64,000 nucleotides of DNA, from the NCBI GenBank assembly GCA_002381565.1, contig DFWZ01000060.1, positions 13,956 to 77,955 of the forward strand, in the 5' to 3' direction. A model generated the notes under the pieces. It was not told the origin of the DNA and did not search any database. It worked only from the letters and a program-made list of their open reading frames with translations. This DNA is from Gallionella sp. UBA4121. Its GTDB lineage: Bacteria; Pseudomonadota; Gammaproteobacteria; Burkholderiales; Gallionellaceae. The position numbers were made by a program, and so were the translations under genes. Of the stretch, positions 43,551 through 52,831 are shown piece by piece. Every line of letters starts with the position of its first letter. The stretch's first letter is position 1.

Positions 43551-44846
43551 ATGAACAACATAGACCCGCTCACCGGATTTCTTGATCGACTTGCCTGCTT
43601 GCGGACAATCGAGAGTTTCACCGCCACGCCGACACGCCGGCCTGAACCGTTTGCCGTAATCTGGGTCGATCTGGATCGCTTCAAAAAAATAAATGAATCC
43701 TTCGGTCATCCGGGAGGCGACCAGGTGATCAAGGATTTGGCCGTGCGCTTCCGCACCCGTGTAAGCGGACGGGCAGAAATTGCGCGTATGAGCGGAGACG
43801 AATTTGTTTTCCTGGTTCCCGGATGCGACCGTTCTGCTGCCGAGCAGTTTGCCCGCGAAATGGCCAGTACGGTTGAAGAGCTGATTCCCCTCGGCAATCT
43901 GACGCTGTGCCCCACCGCCAGCATCGGTATCGCCATCCATGATCCCGGCGAAGATTCACTCGCTTTGCTGGAACGTGCGGATCGCGCCATGTATGCGGCG
44001 AAAGACAAGGGCGGCAACAGCATCGTTTGCTCCGGCGACGAAGCTGTCCAGGGACGGCAGGGCATCACGCTCGCACGCGAAGAACTTTCAATTGAAAGCA
44101 CCCTGCATGCCGCACTGGAAACAGGCGGACTATGTCTGCACTACCAGCCCATCATTCTTGCAAACGGAAATATTGAGGCTGTCGAGGCGCTGATGCGCTG
44201 CTCAGTCAACGGCGAGAGCGTGCCCCCGGGAAAGTTCATACCCGTCGCGGAAAAGACCGGGCTTGTGGTTCGTCTCGGCGAATGGAGCCTGCTGCAAGGC
44301 GCGCTGCAAGCGCGTGGACTTCAGGATGCAGGTTACCACACCAAGGTTGCCATCAACGTCTCGCGCGCCCAGCTGATCTCCCCAAAATTCACCCAGGCAT
44401 TGCACGCGGCCCTGATTTGCTCGAATGTCAAACCGGAACTGGTGGAACTGGAGCTGACTGAATCCCTGTTCATGGATATTTCCGATACCGTCCAAAACAA
44501 CCTGAAAAATGCCATCGCCGCCGGCGTCAATCTTGCCATCGATGATTTTGGCACGGGCTATTCCTGCCTGGCCAATCTGAAGGATATACCGGCAAAAAAA
44601 ATCAAACTGGATCGCGCCTTCGTCACCGTACTGCCGGAAGATCGCCGCGCTCAGGCTGTGGTCAGGGCAATGACCCAGTTAGGGCATGAACTGGGCATGA
44701 CCGTCGTGGCTGAAGGATGTGAAAGACAGGAAGAAATCGACGCGCTGCTGGATGCAGGCGTCGATGCCATCCAGGGGTTCTTCTACGCGAGACCGATGCC
44801 GGAAGATACGCTGCTCGCCTGGCTCAAAGCAAGGAATACGCGATGA
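43551..44846 (+). CDS. GGDEF-EAL dual-domain c-di-GMP protein
   Basis: 431 aa, soluble, without PAS or membrane parts. The GGDEF domain (about 1-165) has RMSGDEF, with Ser for the first Gly; such sites can be active. The EAL domain (about 180-431) keeps the catalytic set: EALMR, NVSRAQL, ELTESLF, DDFGTGYS, KLD and EGCE. It could make or degrade c-di-GMP, with phosphodiesterase activity better supported. It overlaps the HDOD gene by 4 nt. Confidence 0.9.
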   Translation: MNNIDPLTGFLDRLACLRTIESFTATPTRRPEPFAVIWVDLDRFKKINESFGHPGGDQVIKDLAVRFRTRVSGRAEIARMSGDEFVFLVPGCDRSAAEQFAREMASTVEELIPLGNLTLCPTASIGIAIHDPGEDSLALLERADRAMYAAKDKGGNSIVCSGDEAVQGRQGITLAREELSIESTLHAALETGGLCLHYQPIILANGNIEAVEALMRCSVNGESVPPGKFIPVAEKTGLVVRLGEWSLLQGALQARGLQDAGYHTKVAINVSRAQLISPKFTQALHAALICSNVKPELVELELTESLFMDISDTVQNNLKNAIAAGVNLAIDDFGTGYSCLANLKDIPAKKIKLDRAFVTVLPEDRRAQAVVRAMTQLGHELGMTVVAEGCERQEEIDALLDAGVDAIQGFFYARPMPEDTLLAWLKARNTR

Positions 44847-45724
44847 AGGAAGTACTGGAAAACGCCCCCCCATCGACTGTCAGCAACCTGATCGAACGTT
44901 CCATTCTCGACGTAGGTATTCCTCCTTGCCCTGTCGTACTGGATCGATTCATGACCGAGGCACGAAAGAACGAGCCTGATTTCAACCTGCTGGCACACAT
45001 CATAGGCAGCGATGTCGGCATTTCTGCCGGCCTGATCAAAACCGCCAATTCTTCTTTCTTCGGCATGCGTCAACGCGCGCGTTCTGTGAACGAAGCGCTC
45101 GCGCTGCTCGGCATGAAAACGACAAGTTGTACCGTGGCAGGCATCATTCTTCGCAAAGCCTTTCCAAACATGCAGCATCTGGAACGTTTCTGGGATGCAT
45201 CGGCGCGCATTGCGCATTTGACCGGCTGGTTGGCACAGCAGTTGAACATACGCGGCCTGCACGCTGAAGACGCCTATACTTTCGGCCTGTTCCGTGACTG
45301 CGGCATCCCGGTGCTGCTGGCGCGCTTTCCTCAGTACGAGAAAGTGCTTGTGGCTGCCAACAACGAGGCCAGACAGAGCTTCATAGATGTGGAAAATGCC
45401 GAGCTGCCGACAAATCACGCGATGGTGGGTTGTATACTGGCACAAAACTGGTGGTTGCCGGAGGATATCTGCCTTGCCATCCGCAATCACCACAACCTCG
45501 TTGAACTGGAATCAAACAATCCGGCACTGTCCGTACTGAGCCGCAGACTGATCGCAACAGCCCAGCTTGCGGAGTATATCTTACAGCAGCAACTCGGCCT
45601 GAGCCTGACGCAGGAATGGACAAAGCTGGGGCCTGCCTGCCTGCAAGCACTGAACCTCGATGAGACACAGCTCGAGGCCTTGTATATCGAGGCTGTATCC
45701 GTCGTGAACACTGAACAGGAATAA
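44843..45724 (+). CDS. HDOD-domain protein
   Basis: 293 aa. HDOD domains resemble HD hydrolases without the full metal site; the core is visible in SDVGISAGLIKTANSSFFG and the later NHAMVGCILAQNWWLPEDI and RNHHNL. Proteins of this type act in signalling and often sit beside GGDEF/EAL genes. Translationally coupled to the gene before it, so it likely works with it. Confidence 0.88.
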   Translation: MKEVLENAPPSTVSNLIERSILDVGIPPCPVVLDRFMTEARKNEPDFNLLAHIIGSDVGISAGLIKTANSSFFGMRQRARSVNEALALLGMKTTSCTVAGIILRKAFPNMQHLERFWDASARIAHLTGWLAQQLNIRGLHAEDAYTFGLFRDCGIPVLLARFPQYEKVLVAANNEARQSFIDVENAELPTNHAMVGCILAQNWWLPEDICLAIRNHHNLVELESNNPALSVLSRRLIATAQLAEYILQQQLGLSLTQEWTKLGPACLQALNLDETQLEALYIEAVSVVNTEQE

Positions 45725-45759
45725 GCTGACGGCAGCCATTGTTAATGGATACCGTCAGC
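45725..45759. terminator. Long hairpin between convergent genes
   Basis: GCTGACGG-cag-CCATT-gtt-AATGG-ata-CCGTCAGC: an outer 8-bp and an inner 5-bp perfect stem separated by a symmetric 3-nt internal loop. It starts on the base after the HDOD stop and lies 13 nt from the ccmI stop. No T-run on either side, so it may protect mRNA ends or help rho-dependent ending. Confidence 0.5.
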
Positions 45760-45772
45760 ATGGGCGGTAACG

Positions 45773-47029
45773 CTACTTTACCAGGGTATCTATGGTGATA
45801 TTCAGCTCACGGGCGCCAGGTTTCACAATGCCGGCCGTCCCCTCCAGGTCACCCGCCTGCGCCATAGGCGAGCCGGATTTGGAGATACGTGCCAGTACCA
45901 CTACCTTGTCGAAACCGGACAGCTTCATCTGTGGCCGCATAGCCATACTGTCATCGAGCGTAAATTCCATCGGCAAGTCTTTGACCTGTTTGCGGATCAC
46001 TGCGAGCGGCATTTTAGGTCCTTCTGCCGCACGTGCCAGGATGAAAACAAAATCGCTCGGCGATGCGCGGCTTAACATCGCAGGACTTAACGATACCCTG
46101 CCGGTAATCGCCATCGCTGGATTTGCCTCAGCCTTTTGGGGACCTGCCGGCAACCTGGCCAGTTGTTCACGACCACCCGGCTGTTTGGCAAGAAATTCCC
46201 GTGCCTGATTGATGCCGTCGATGATCATCTGAAGCTGCGGATAATCAGGCGGCAATAAACTGACCAGCTTTTGCCAATGCGTGACTGCCGCGACATAATC
46301 ACCGCGCTCCATGCCGGCAGACCCTGCCAACGCCAGCGCCGTGGTATTTTCCGGGTCCAGTTCAAGCGCCTTGTCGATATACTTGGTCGGTTCGCCCAGC
46401 AACGACTGATTGTTGTTCATCGCCATCGCATCGGCATAATTCGTCCAGATTTGCGACTCTTTCGGCACCAGTTTGACCAGTTGGCCATAAGCGCGCACCG
46501 CATCGGCGTAGCGTTGCAACTCGCTATAGGAACGTGCCAGAATCAGCCATCCGTCGGGATTGTTGGGTTCCTTTGCCAGTTTCGCTTCCAGTTCCTGCAA
46601 CGCGGCGTCCGAACGCAGCACACCAAAACCTTCAGCACCTTCAGCCTGTTGTTGCTGGGCGGGTAGCATGGCATTCACATTGCCGATTTTAAGGTAGAGC
46701 AACACGCTGCAAAGCGGGATCAGCACGACCAGAACCATGGCCAGAATCCGCGCCGGATTGCGCACCGCAGACTGCTGCGTTTCGGTGCTTTTCACTTCGT
46801 CGAGCAGGCGCACCTGCAATTCGCGATGCCCCTGCTCGAAAGCCTCCTGAGTCAACAGGCTATTGTTCAAATCCGCCTCGAGTTCGCTCGCCTGATCGCG
46901 CAGGATTTCGAGGTTTGCGGCATCGCGCAACACGTCGTTGTTAGCAGCCGATTTGCGCAACAACGGCCATAGCAAGAAAGACAGTGCCACAATTAGCAGT
47001 GCGGCACAGAGTATCCAGAATAAAGTCAT
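45773..47029 (-). CDS. ccmI: CcmI, TPR protein of cytochrome c maturation
   Basis: 418 aa with two N-terminal membrane segments (about residues 1-22 and 95-115), the CcmI loop between them and periplasmic TPR units (PNNPDGWLILARSYSELQRY and similar). It carries apocytochrome to the CcmFH heme ligation complex. Last gene of the operon, overlapping ccmH by 4 nt. Confidence 0.92.
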   Translation of the reverse strand: MTLFWILCAALLIVALSFLLWPLLRKSAANNDVLRDAANLEILRDQASELEADLNNSLLTQEAFEQGHRELQVRLLDEVKSTETQQSAVRNPARILAMVLVVLIPLCSVLLYLKIGNVNAMLPAQQQQAEGAEGFGVLRSDAALQELEAKLAKEPNNPDGWLILARSYSELQRYADAVRAYGQLVKLVPKESQIWTNYADAMAMNNNQSLLGEPTKYIDKALELDPENTTALALAGSAGMERGDYVAAVTHWQKLVSLLPPDYPQLQMIIDGINQAREFLAKQPGGREQLARLPAGPQKAEANPAMAITGRVSLSPAMLSRASPSDFVFILARAAEGPKMPLAVIRKQVKDLPMEFTLDDSMAMRPQMKLSGFDKVVVLARISKSGSPMAQAGDLEGTAGIVKPGARELNITIDTLVK

Positions 47030-47511
47030 GCTTGAGTGTCTTTCGTCGGGTTCAATGGGGCGGGTTCGTTCAGCAGCGTGGCGGCACGTTGTTCATCCTG
47101 TTTCGATAGCACGGCCTCTGCAACCAGCCCGCGGCGCTTCTTCAACTGATAGACCAGAAACACGCCACCCAGCAGCAACAGAATAAAGGGAGCTCCCCAC
47201 AATGGCATGGTTTCATTATCGACCGGCGGATCAAACAACACCGACTTGCCGAAACGTTCAACCAGCATATCGAGTATTTCCTGATCGGTAGCGCCTGCCT
47301 TCATCTTCTCGCGCATGATATTGCGCACATCCTGCGACCACTCGGAATGAGAGGTTGAAACGGGTTCGCTCTGGCAAACCAGACAGCGCACCTTCTCAGC
47401 CAGATGAATCATGCGAGTCTCCATAACAGGATCTTCAGCAATGTCTTTCGCCACGCCGGCAAAACTAAAGCCCGGTAACAGACACATCAACCCAATAAAT
47501 AGCAGTTTCAT
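47026..47511 (-). CDS. ccmH: CcmH, thiol-disulfide subunit of heme ligation
   Basis: 161 aa with a signal peptide (about 1-18), a periplasmic domain with the LRCxxCQ motif (VRCLVCQSEPV) and a C-terminal membrane helix. It reduces the CxxCH of apocytochrome c together with CcmG. Starts 4 nt inside ccmG. Confidence 0.94.
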   Translation of the reverse strand: MKLLFIGLMCLLPGFSFAGVAKDIAEDPVMETRMIHLAEKVRCLVCQSEPVSTSHSEWSQDVRNIMREKMKAGATDQEILDMLVERFGKSVLFDPPVDNETMPLWGAPFILLLLGGVFLVYQLKKRRGLVAEAVLSKQDEQRAATLLNEPAPLNPTKDTQA

Positions 47512-48035
47512 TTGGCTTGTAACTCCGAAATCAGTGGCAAAAGAACTTCCCGCAAATTCTGCGCAGTGACGGCGCCAATCAGCTTGAATCTGATTATTCC
47601 GGCTTTATCGATCACATAGGTCTCGGGAACCCCGTACACCCCGTAATCAAAACCCACTTTCCCGTCCGCATCCGAAATCACCAGACTGTAAGGATCGCCG
47701 GCCTTCTTCAGCGTCGCGATGCCATCATCCGCCTTGTCCTTGTAATCCACACCGACGACGGGCACCACTTTCTCGCTGGCAAACTGCATCAATACCGGAT
47801 GCTCATCCTTGCACGCTTCGCACCAGGATGCCCACACGTTCAGCAGCCACACACGGCCTAGCATTTCTTTTGGCGAAAACTGCTTGGCAGGCTCATACAA
47901 CAGGAGAAGCGAGAAGGCGGGAGCCGGCTTGCCTACCAGCGGCGAGGGCACTTCACGCGTATCGCGCCCCAGCCCCTTGTACAGAAAAACCGACAGGATC
48001 AGGAAAATCACCAGAGGTAATATGAATCGCATCAT
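47508..48035 (-). CDS. ccmG: CcmG/DsbE, membrane-anchored thioredoxin-like protein
   Basis: 175 aa with one N-terminal anchor helix and a thioredoxin fold with active site WCEACKDEH. Reduces CcmH/apocytochrome in the periplasm. The 4-nt overlaps with ccmF and ccmH show coupled translation. Confidence 0.94.
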   Translation of the reverse strand: MMRFILPLVIFLILSVFLYKGLGRDTREVPSPLVGKPAPAFSLLLLYEPAKQFSPKEMLGRVWLLNVWASWCEACKDEHPVLMQFASEKVVPVVGVDYKDKADDGIATLKKAGDPYSLVISDADGKVGFDYGVYGVPETYVIDKAGIIRFKLIGAVTAQNLREVLLPLISELQAK

Positions 48036-50050
48036 GATGCTTGTCCTTGAAGGGTGCTGATAACAGGCTCCGACGACGCATTGGCCGATGCCTTCTGATG
48101 GATGCGGTAACGACGATCAGATACCGCCAGTATGCCGCCCAGCGCCATGAACAAACAGCCCGCCCAGATCCAGTCGACAAAAGGTTTGATGTAGATACGC
48201 ACCGCCCATGCACCATCCGATTCAGGAATCGGCTCACCGAGTGACACATACAGGTCGCGGAATACGCCGGTCTGAATTGAGGCCTCGGTCAGCGGCATGC
48301 CTGACACATTGTATTCGCGCTTTTCAGGGTGCAATTCGCCCACCAGACGACCATCCTTGTTGACGGTCACATGTCCCACGCCTGCGACATAATTCGGTCC
48401 AGGCGTCTGCGTCACACCGTTGAAGCGAAACTCATAGCCGCCGGCCATGATGGTGTCACCGACATTCATGCGCACATCGCGCTCGGTCTCATAGCCCTTC
48501 ACCAGCGTCACGCCGATGATGAATACCGCCACGCCCAGATGCGCCAGTTGCATGCCGTAATAACTCAGACTCTGCTTACGCACGCGCAGCAGGAACTCAC
48601 CCTCACCCGACAGGCGCTGCCGCAGACTGATCACCAGTGACGCGATGATCCAGAAAGACATCAGCAAGCCCAGAACGATCATCGGCGACCATTTATTTGA
48701 TTCCAGCGACAGAAATTTTCCCATCAGCGAAGGCAGCAGCAAGGCTGTCACCAGCGCGCTGGCGAATCCCCACTTCACACGCCTGGCCAGATCAGGCACG
48801 GTCATTTTCTTCCAGCGCGCCAGCGGCCCCAGGCCCATCATGAACACCATGGGCACCATCAGGGGCACGAACACGGCCTGAAAATAAGGCGCACCGACCG
48901 ACAGTTTTCCATAGCCCAACGCATCCATGAACAACGGGTACAGGGTGCCGATGAACACGGAAGCCGATGCGACCGACAGCAGCACGTTATTGGACAGCAG
49001 CAAGGACTCGCGTGACAGCATGTCGAACTTGCCGCCCAGGCCCACTTTCGGCGCGCGCCAGGCAAACAGCAACAGCGATGCGCCGATCACCAGCACCAGG
49101 AAACCCAGAATGAAAATACCGCGTTTCGGGTCGGACGCGAACGAGTGCACGGATGTCAGCACGCCGGAACGCACCAGGAAAGTGCCTAAAAGGCTTAACG
49201 AAAAAGCGCCGATCGCAAGCAACACGGTCCAGCTTTTGAATGCGCCGCGCTTTTCTGTCACGGCCAGCGAATGGATCAGCGCTGTTCCCAGCAACCAGGG
49301 CATGAACGAGGCATTCTCGACCGGATCCCAGAACCACCAGCCGCCCCAGCCCAGCTCATAATAGGCCCAGCCGCTACCCAGTGCGATACCGATCGTCATG
49401 AACACCCAGGCAACCGTCGTCCACGGGCGCGACCAGCGCGCCCAGGTCGCATCCAGCTTGCCGCCCAGCAAGGCGGAAATGGCAAAGGCATACGCCACCG
49501 AGAATCCGACATAGCCCATGTACAACATGGGCGGGTGTATCACCAAACCCGGATCCTGCAACAGCGGGTTCAGATCGCGTCCATCGGCAGCGGCCGGCAA
49601 CAGGCGCGTAAACGGGCTGGAAGTGAACAACATGAACAGCAGAAAACCGGCTGAAATCAGCCCCATCACACCCAGCACACGCGCCACCATTTCTTCAGGC
49701 AGGTGACGACTGAAGGTCGCCACGGCGGCCGTCCAGACGGAAAGCAACAAGGCCCATAACAACAAAGATCCCTCGTGTCCGCCCCATATTGCCGCAAAGC
49801 GATATTGTCCCGGCAACTGGGAGTTGGAATGTTGCGCAACATAGAGCACGGAGAAGTCATTGGCTAAAAAGGCGTGAGCCAGCACAGCAAATGCCAGCCC
49901 GATAAACACAAACTGCCCGTAGGCTAACGGACGGGCAACCCCCATCAGCACGCGGTTGTTGCGCGCCGCACCGAATATCGGCAGCACGCCCAGGGAAATC
50001 GCCAGGAACAATGCGATGATTAAGGAAAAATGACCTAGCTCTGGAATCAT
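48032..50050 (-). CDS. ccmF: CcmF, heme lyase
   Basis: 672 aa, about 14-15 membrane helices, with the WWD heme-binding motif (WGGWWFWDPVENASFMPW) and conserved His residues. It joins heme to apocytochrome c. Length fits family (about 650). Confidence 0.96.
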   Translation of the reverse strand: MIPELGHFSLIIALFLAISLGVLPIFGAARNNRVLMGVARPLAYGQFVFIGLAFAVLAHAFLANDFSVLYVAQHSNSQLPGQYRFAAIWGGHEGSLLLWALLLSVWTAAVATFSRHLPEEMVARVLGVMGLISAGFLLFMLFTSSPFTRLLPAAADGRDLNPLLQDPGLVIHPPMLYMGYVGFSVAYAFAISALLGGKLDATWARWSRPWTTVAWVFMTIGIALGSGWAYYELGWGGWWFWDPVENASFMPWLLGTALIHSLAVTEKRGAFKSWTVLLAIGAFSLSLLGTFLVRSGVLTSVHSFASDPKRGIFILGFLVLVIGASLLLFAWRAPKVGLGGKFDMLSRESLLLSNNVLLSVASASVFIGTLYPLFMDALGYGKLSVGAPYFQAVFVPLMVPMVFMMGLGPLARWKKMTVPDLARRVKWGFASALVTALLLPSLMGKFLSLESNKWSPMIVLGLLMSFWIIASLVISLRQRLSGEGEFLLRVRKQSLSYYGMQLAHLGVAVFIIGVTLVKGYETERDVRMNVGDTIMAGGYEFRFNGVTQTPGPNYVAGVGHVTVNKDGRLVGELHPEKREYNVSGMPLTEASIQTGVFRDLYVSLGEPIPESDGAWAVRIYIKPFVDWIWAGCLFMALGGILAVSDRRYRIHQKASANASSEPVISTLQGQAS

Positions 50051-50066
50051 GTGAGTGCTCTCGTAG

Positions 50067-50513
50067 TTATTTAACAGCAGGTGCTGCGTCCCTGGCCTTT
50101 TTCAGGGCATCGGCGGCTTCAGGCGGCATATAGTTTTCATCGTGCTTGGCCAGCACTTCAGAGGCGTGCATGATGCCATCGGCTTCCATCTTGCCTTGTG
50201 CCACGACCCCTTTGCCTTCCTTGAACAAGTCAGGCAGGATGCCCTTGTAGATCACAGGCAAGCTCTTCTTCAAATCGGTAATCACGAAATGCACCGTCAG
50301 GCCATCCCCCCCTTCACGCTTGAGACTGCCCTCCTCGACCAGACCCCCGATACGAAAACTGCGGTCTTGCGGCGCTTCCTTGTTATAGACCTGAGTCGGC
50401 GTGAAATACAGACTGACGTTATCCTTGAGGGCATTTAACACCAGTCCAACCGCCAGACCCACTGCGGCTATGGCAATCACAATATAGACAAATCTTTTCT
50501 GACGCGGCTTCAT
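50067..50513 (-). CDS. ccmE: CcmE, heme chaperone
   Basis: 148 aa, one N-terminal anchor helix and an OB-fold domain with the heme-binding His124 (LAKHDENYMP), Tyr128 following. Carries heme from CcmABCD to CcmF. It overlaps the small ccmD gene by 4 nt. Confidence 0.95.
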   Translation of the reverse strand: MKPRQKRFVYIVIAIAAVGLAVGLVLNALKDNVSLYFTPTQVYNKEAPQDRSFRIGGLVEEGSLKREGGDGLTVHFVITDLKKSLPVIYKGILPDLFKEGKGVVAQGKMEADGIMHASEVLAKHDENYMPPEAADALKKARDAAPAVK

Positions 50514-50677
50514 GCACTCTCCTCTGCTTCCTGCATCAGGCGCACCTGCTGCAAGGTGATTTTTCTCTTGTGTATCACCATCGCGATTTCAACTGCAAAT
50601 ACCAGCAGTGCAACCGCGTAAGAACCCACCCAGACATAGGTCAGCGGATTTGCTCTCATCCAGATATCCAGGCTCAT
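50510..50677 (-). CDS. ccmD: CcmD, small membrane protein
   Basis: 55 aa, found by reading between ccmC and ccmE. One membrane helix (about residues 14-36), then a charged C-terminus (HKRKITLQQVRLMQEAEESA). Shares ATGA overlaps with ccmC before and ccmE after. It supports release of holo-CcmE from CcmABC. Confidence 0.88.
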   Translation of the reverse strand: MSLDIWMRANPLTYVWVGSYAVALLVFAVEIAMVIHKRKITLQQVRLMQEAEESA

Positions 50678-51411
50678 CTCCGCACCTCCGCCAGTTCAGT
50701 GATCCATTTGGTATTCTTCTCACGCTCCAGAATAATGCTGCGCACGCGCGCCAGTATTATTGCGATCGCGTATAGCCAGCAGGCGGCCAGCATGGTGAAC
50801 ATCGCCTGCTGCATGGTAACCTGCATGGAAGTCCCGGTAAATTTGATGGTGGAGCCCTGATGCAGGGTATTCCACCACTTCACCGAAAAATAAATGATAG
50901 GCACATTCACGGAACCTACGATCGCCAGCAGCGCCGCCGCACGGTCGGCACGACGCGGATCGTCTATCGAGGCATGCAGCGAAATAAAGCCCAGGTAGAG
51001 AAACAACAGGATCAGTTCTGAAGTCAGCCGAGCATCCCACACCCACCATGCGCCCCACATGGGCTTGCCCCACAGTGCGCCGGTCCAGAGTGCAATAAAC
51101 GCAAACAGGGCGCCGGTGGGCGCTACCGCACTGGCCATCATCGATGACAACCGGGTATTGAAGATCAGACCCAGCGCTGCATAGCCTGCCATCACGAGAT
51201 ACAGGAACATGGAGAGCATCGAGGACGGCACGTGAATATAGATGATGCGGTAAAACTCGCCCTGTTGCGCATCAGCGGGGGCTACAACAAAACCCAGGTA
51301 TAAACCCACCGCAGACAGAATCGCTGACGAAACGGCAAACCACGGAATCAGTTTTCCCGCCAGTGGATAAAAGACAGTCGGGGCTGAATATTTGAACCAG
51401 TTTATTGCCAT
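50674..51411 (-). CDS. ccmC: CcmC, heme-handling membrane protein
   Basis: 245 aa, six membrane helices and the WWD motif (WGAWWVWDARLTSE). Presents heme to CcmE. Canonical position between ccmB and ccmD. Confidence 0.95.
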   Translation of the reverse strand: MAINWFKYSAPTVFYPLAGKLIPWFAVSSAILSAVGLYLGFVVAPADAQQGEFYRIIYIHVPSSMLSMFLYLVMAGYAALGLIFNTRLSSMMASAVAPTGALFAFIALWTGALWGKPMWGAWWVWDARLTSELILLFLYLGFISLHASIDDPRRADRAAALLAIVGSVNVPIIYFSVKWWNTLHQGSTIKFTGTSMQVTMQQAMFTMLAACWLYAIAIILARVRSIILEREKNTKWITELAEVRR

Positions 51412-51427
51412 ATGAAAATCTCTAAAA

Positions 51428-52105
51428 TCATTCCATCGAAATACGTAAGGCCTGCGCTGTCACCCAGGGGGTAAACGCCATAGCCAGCACCAGCAACGCG
51501 CCCAGCAAGGACAGATGAGAGGACACATTCAGTCCGCTCGTCACGGCTTGCACCGCGCCCGTGCCAAAGATCAGCACCGGAATGCACAACGGCAATACCA
51601 GCAAGGATAACAGCACCCCGCCTCCGCGCAACCCCAGGGTCAATGCTGCGCCAATTGCACCTATCATGCTCAGAACGGGTGTACCCAGCAACAGACTCAG
51701 CATCAGCACACCGATCGCCTGTACCGTCATGTCAAACTGCAACCCGAGCACCGGCGTCATCAACGCCAGCGGCAGGCCCGATACCATCCAGTGCGAAGCC
51801 ATTTTACCCAGCACCAGCACCGACAGGGACTGCGGTGCCAGCAGCATTTGCTCTAGCGTACCATCCAAATAGTCCGCCGAGAACAACCTGCCCAGCGACA
51901 ACATTGATGAGAGTAAGGCTGCTACCCACAACACGCCGGGCGCCATCTTGCGCAGCATATCCGTTTCAGGCCCGACACCGAGCGGGAACAGACTAACCAC
52001 CATCACAAAAAAAATCAACGTGGTCAGCACATCCGCACGGCGGCGCATCGCCAGCACCAGGTCACGGCGCACCACCAGGATAAACAACATGAATAATTTC
52101 TTCAT
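51428..52105 (-). CDS. ccmB: CcmB, ABC exporter membrane subunit
   Basis: 225 aa, six hydrophobic helices, N-terminal VRRDLVLAMRRRADVLTTL typical of CcmB. Pairs with CcmA. Overlaps ccmA by 4 nt. Confidence 0.94.
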   Translation of the reverse strand: MKKLFMLFILVVRRDLVLAMRRRADVLTTLIFFVMVVSLFPLGVGPETDMLRKMAPGVLWVAALLSSMLSLGRLFSADYLDGTLEQMLLAPQSLSVLVLGKMASHWMVSGLPLALMTPVLGLQFDMTVQAIGVLMLSLLLGTPVLSMIGAIGAALTLGLRGGGVLLSLLVLPLCIPVLIFGTGAVQAVTSGLNVSSHLSLLGALLVLAMAFTPWVTAQALRISME

Positions 52106-52722
52106 AACGCTGACAGCGACAAGCTGCGCATTTCCATGCCTGAAACAACCAGCGGTTGATGAGTCGTAAAAATCACCATGCCCTGCCTTGCCAGATGTTC
52201 GCCTATCAAATCGCCAATCAGCGCCACAGCGCCGACATCCAATGCCGTCAAAGGTTCGTCCAGCACCCAGAGACGGGCACGGCCTACCAGCAAACGCGCC
52301 AATGCAACGCGTCGTCGCTGGCCCTGTGACAGCACTTTGGTCGGCAAGCGCTCCCGCCCCTTCAACCCCATGCGGCGCAGGGCGGAAACAGCTTCTGCTT
52401 CATTCAGTTCCGTGCCCGACAATCCCGCAGAAATACGCAGATTTTCCAGCGCACTCAATTCATCCTTGATGGCATTCAAATGGCCGAGATACAGCATTTG
52501 GGCGTAATAATCCTCGCCCAGGTCACGCACATCCTCTCCGCACCAGGCGATTTTACCTTCATCAGGCTGGATGAAGCCGCACAGAGTACGCAACAAGCTG
52601 GTCTTGCCGCTGCCATTCTCACCCTGGATTTGCAAGATCTGCCCGGGATACAGCGCAAAGCCCAATCCGGAAAACAAACGATGATCACCGCGACTACACG
52701 CTAAGTTGCGCACTTCCAGCAT
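52102..52722 (-). CDS. ccmA: CcmA, ABC exporter ATPase
   Basis: 206 aa, with Walker A GENGSGKTSLLR, signature LSQGQRRRVALARLL and Walker B LWVLDEP. First gene of the operon. It drives release of heme-loaded CcmE. Confidence 0.95.
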   Translation of the reverse strand: MLEVRNLACSRGDHRLFSGLGFALYPGQILQIQGENGSGKTSLLRTLCGFIQPDEGKIAWCGEDVRDLGEDYYAQMLYLGHLNAIKDELSALENLRISAGLSGTELNEAEAVSALRRMGLKGRERLPTKVLSQGQRRRVALARLLVGRARLWVLDEPLTALDVGAVALIGDLIGEHLARQGMVIFTTHQPLVVSGMEMRSLSLSAL

Positions 52723-52769
52723 GAAGATAGACCTGAAATTGACAAGCGCGGAATTATATACGATTGCAT

Positions 52770-52798
52770 CTGACCATTGCGCGCCATTGCTTTATAAT
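52770..52798 (+). promoter_or_regulatory. Sigma-70 promoter of fabI
   Basis: CTGACC (52770-52775), 17-nt spacer, perfect TATAAT (52793-52798); leader of about 27 nt before the ATG at 52832. Confidence 0.65.
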
Positions 52799-52831
52799 CC
52801 GACAACTTTTGACCAACCTAAAAGGGTACGC

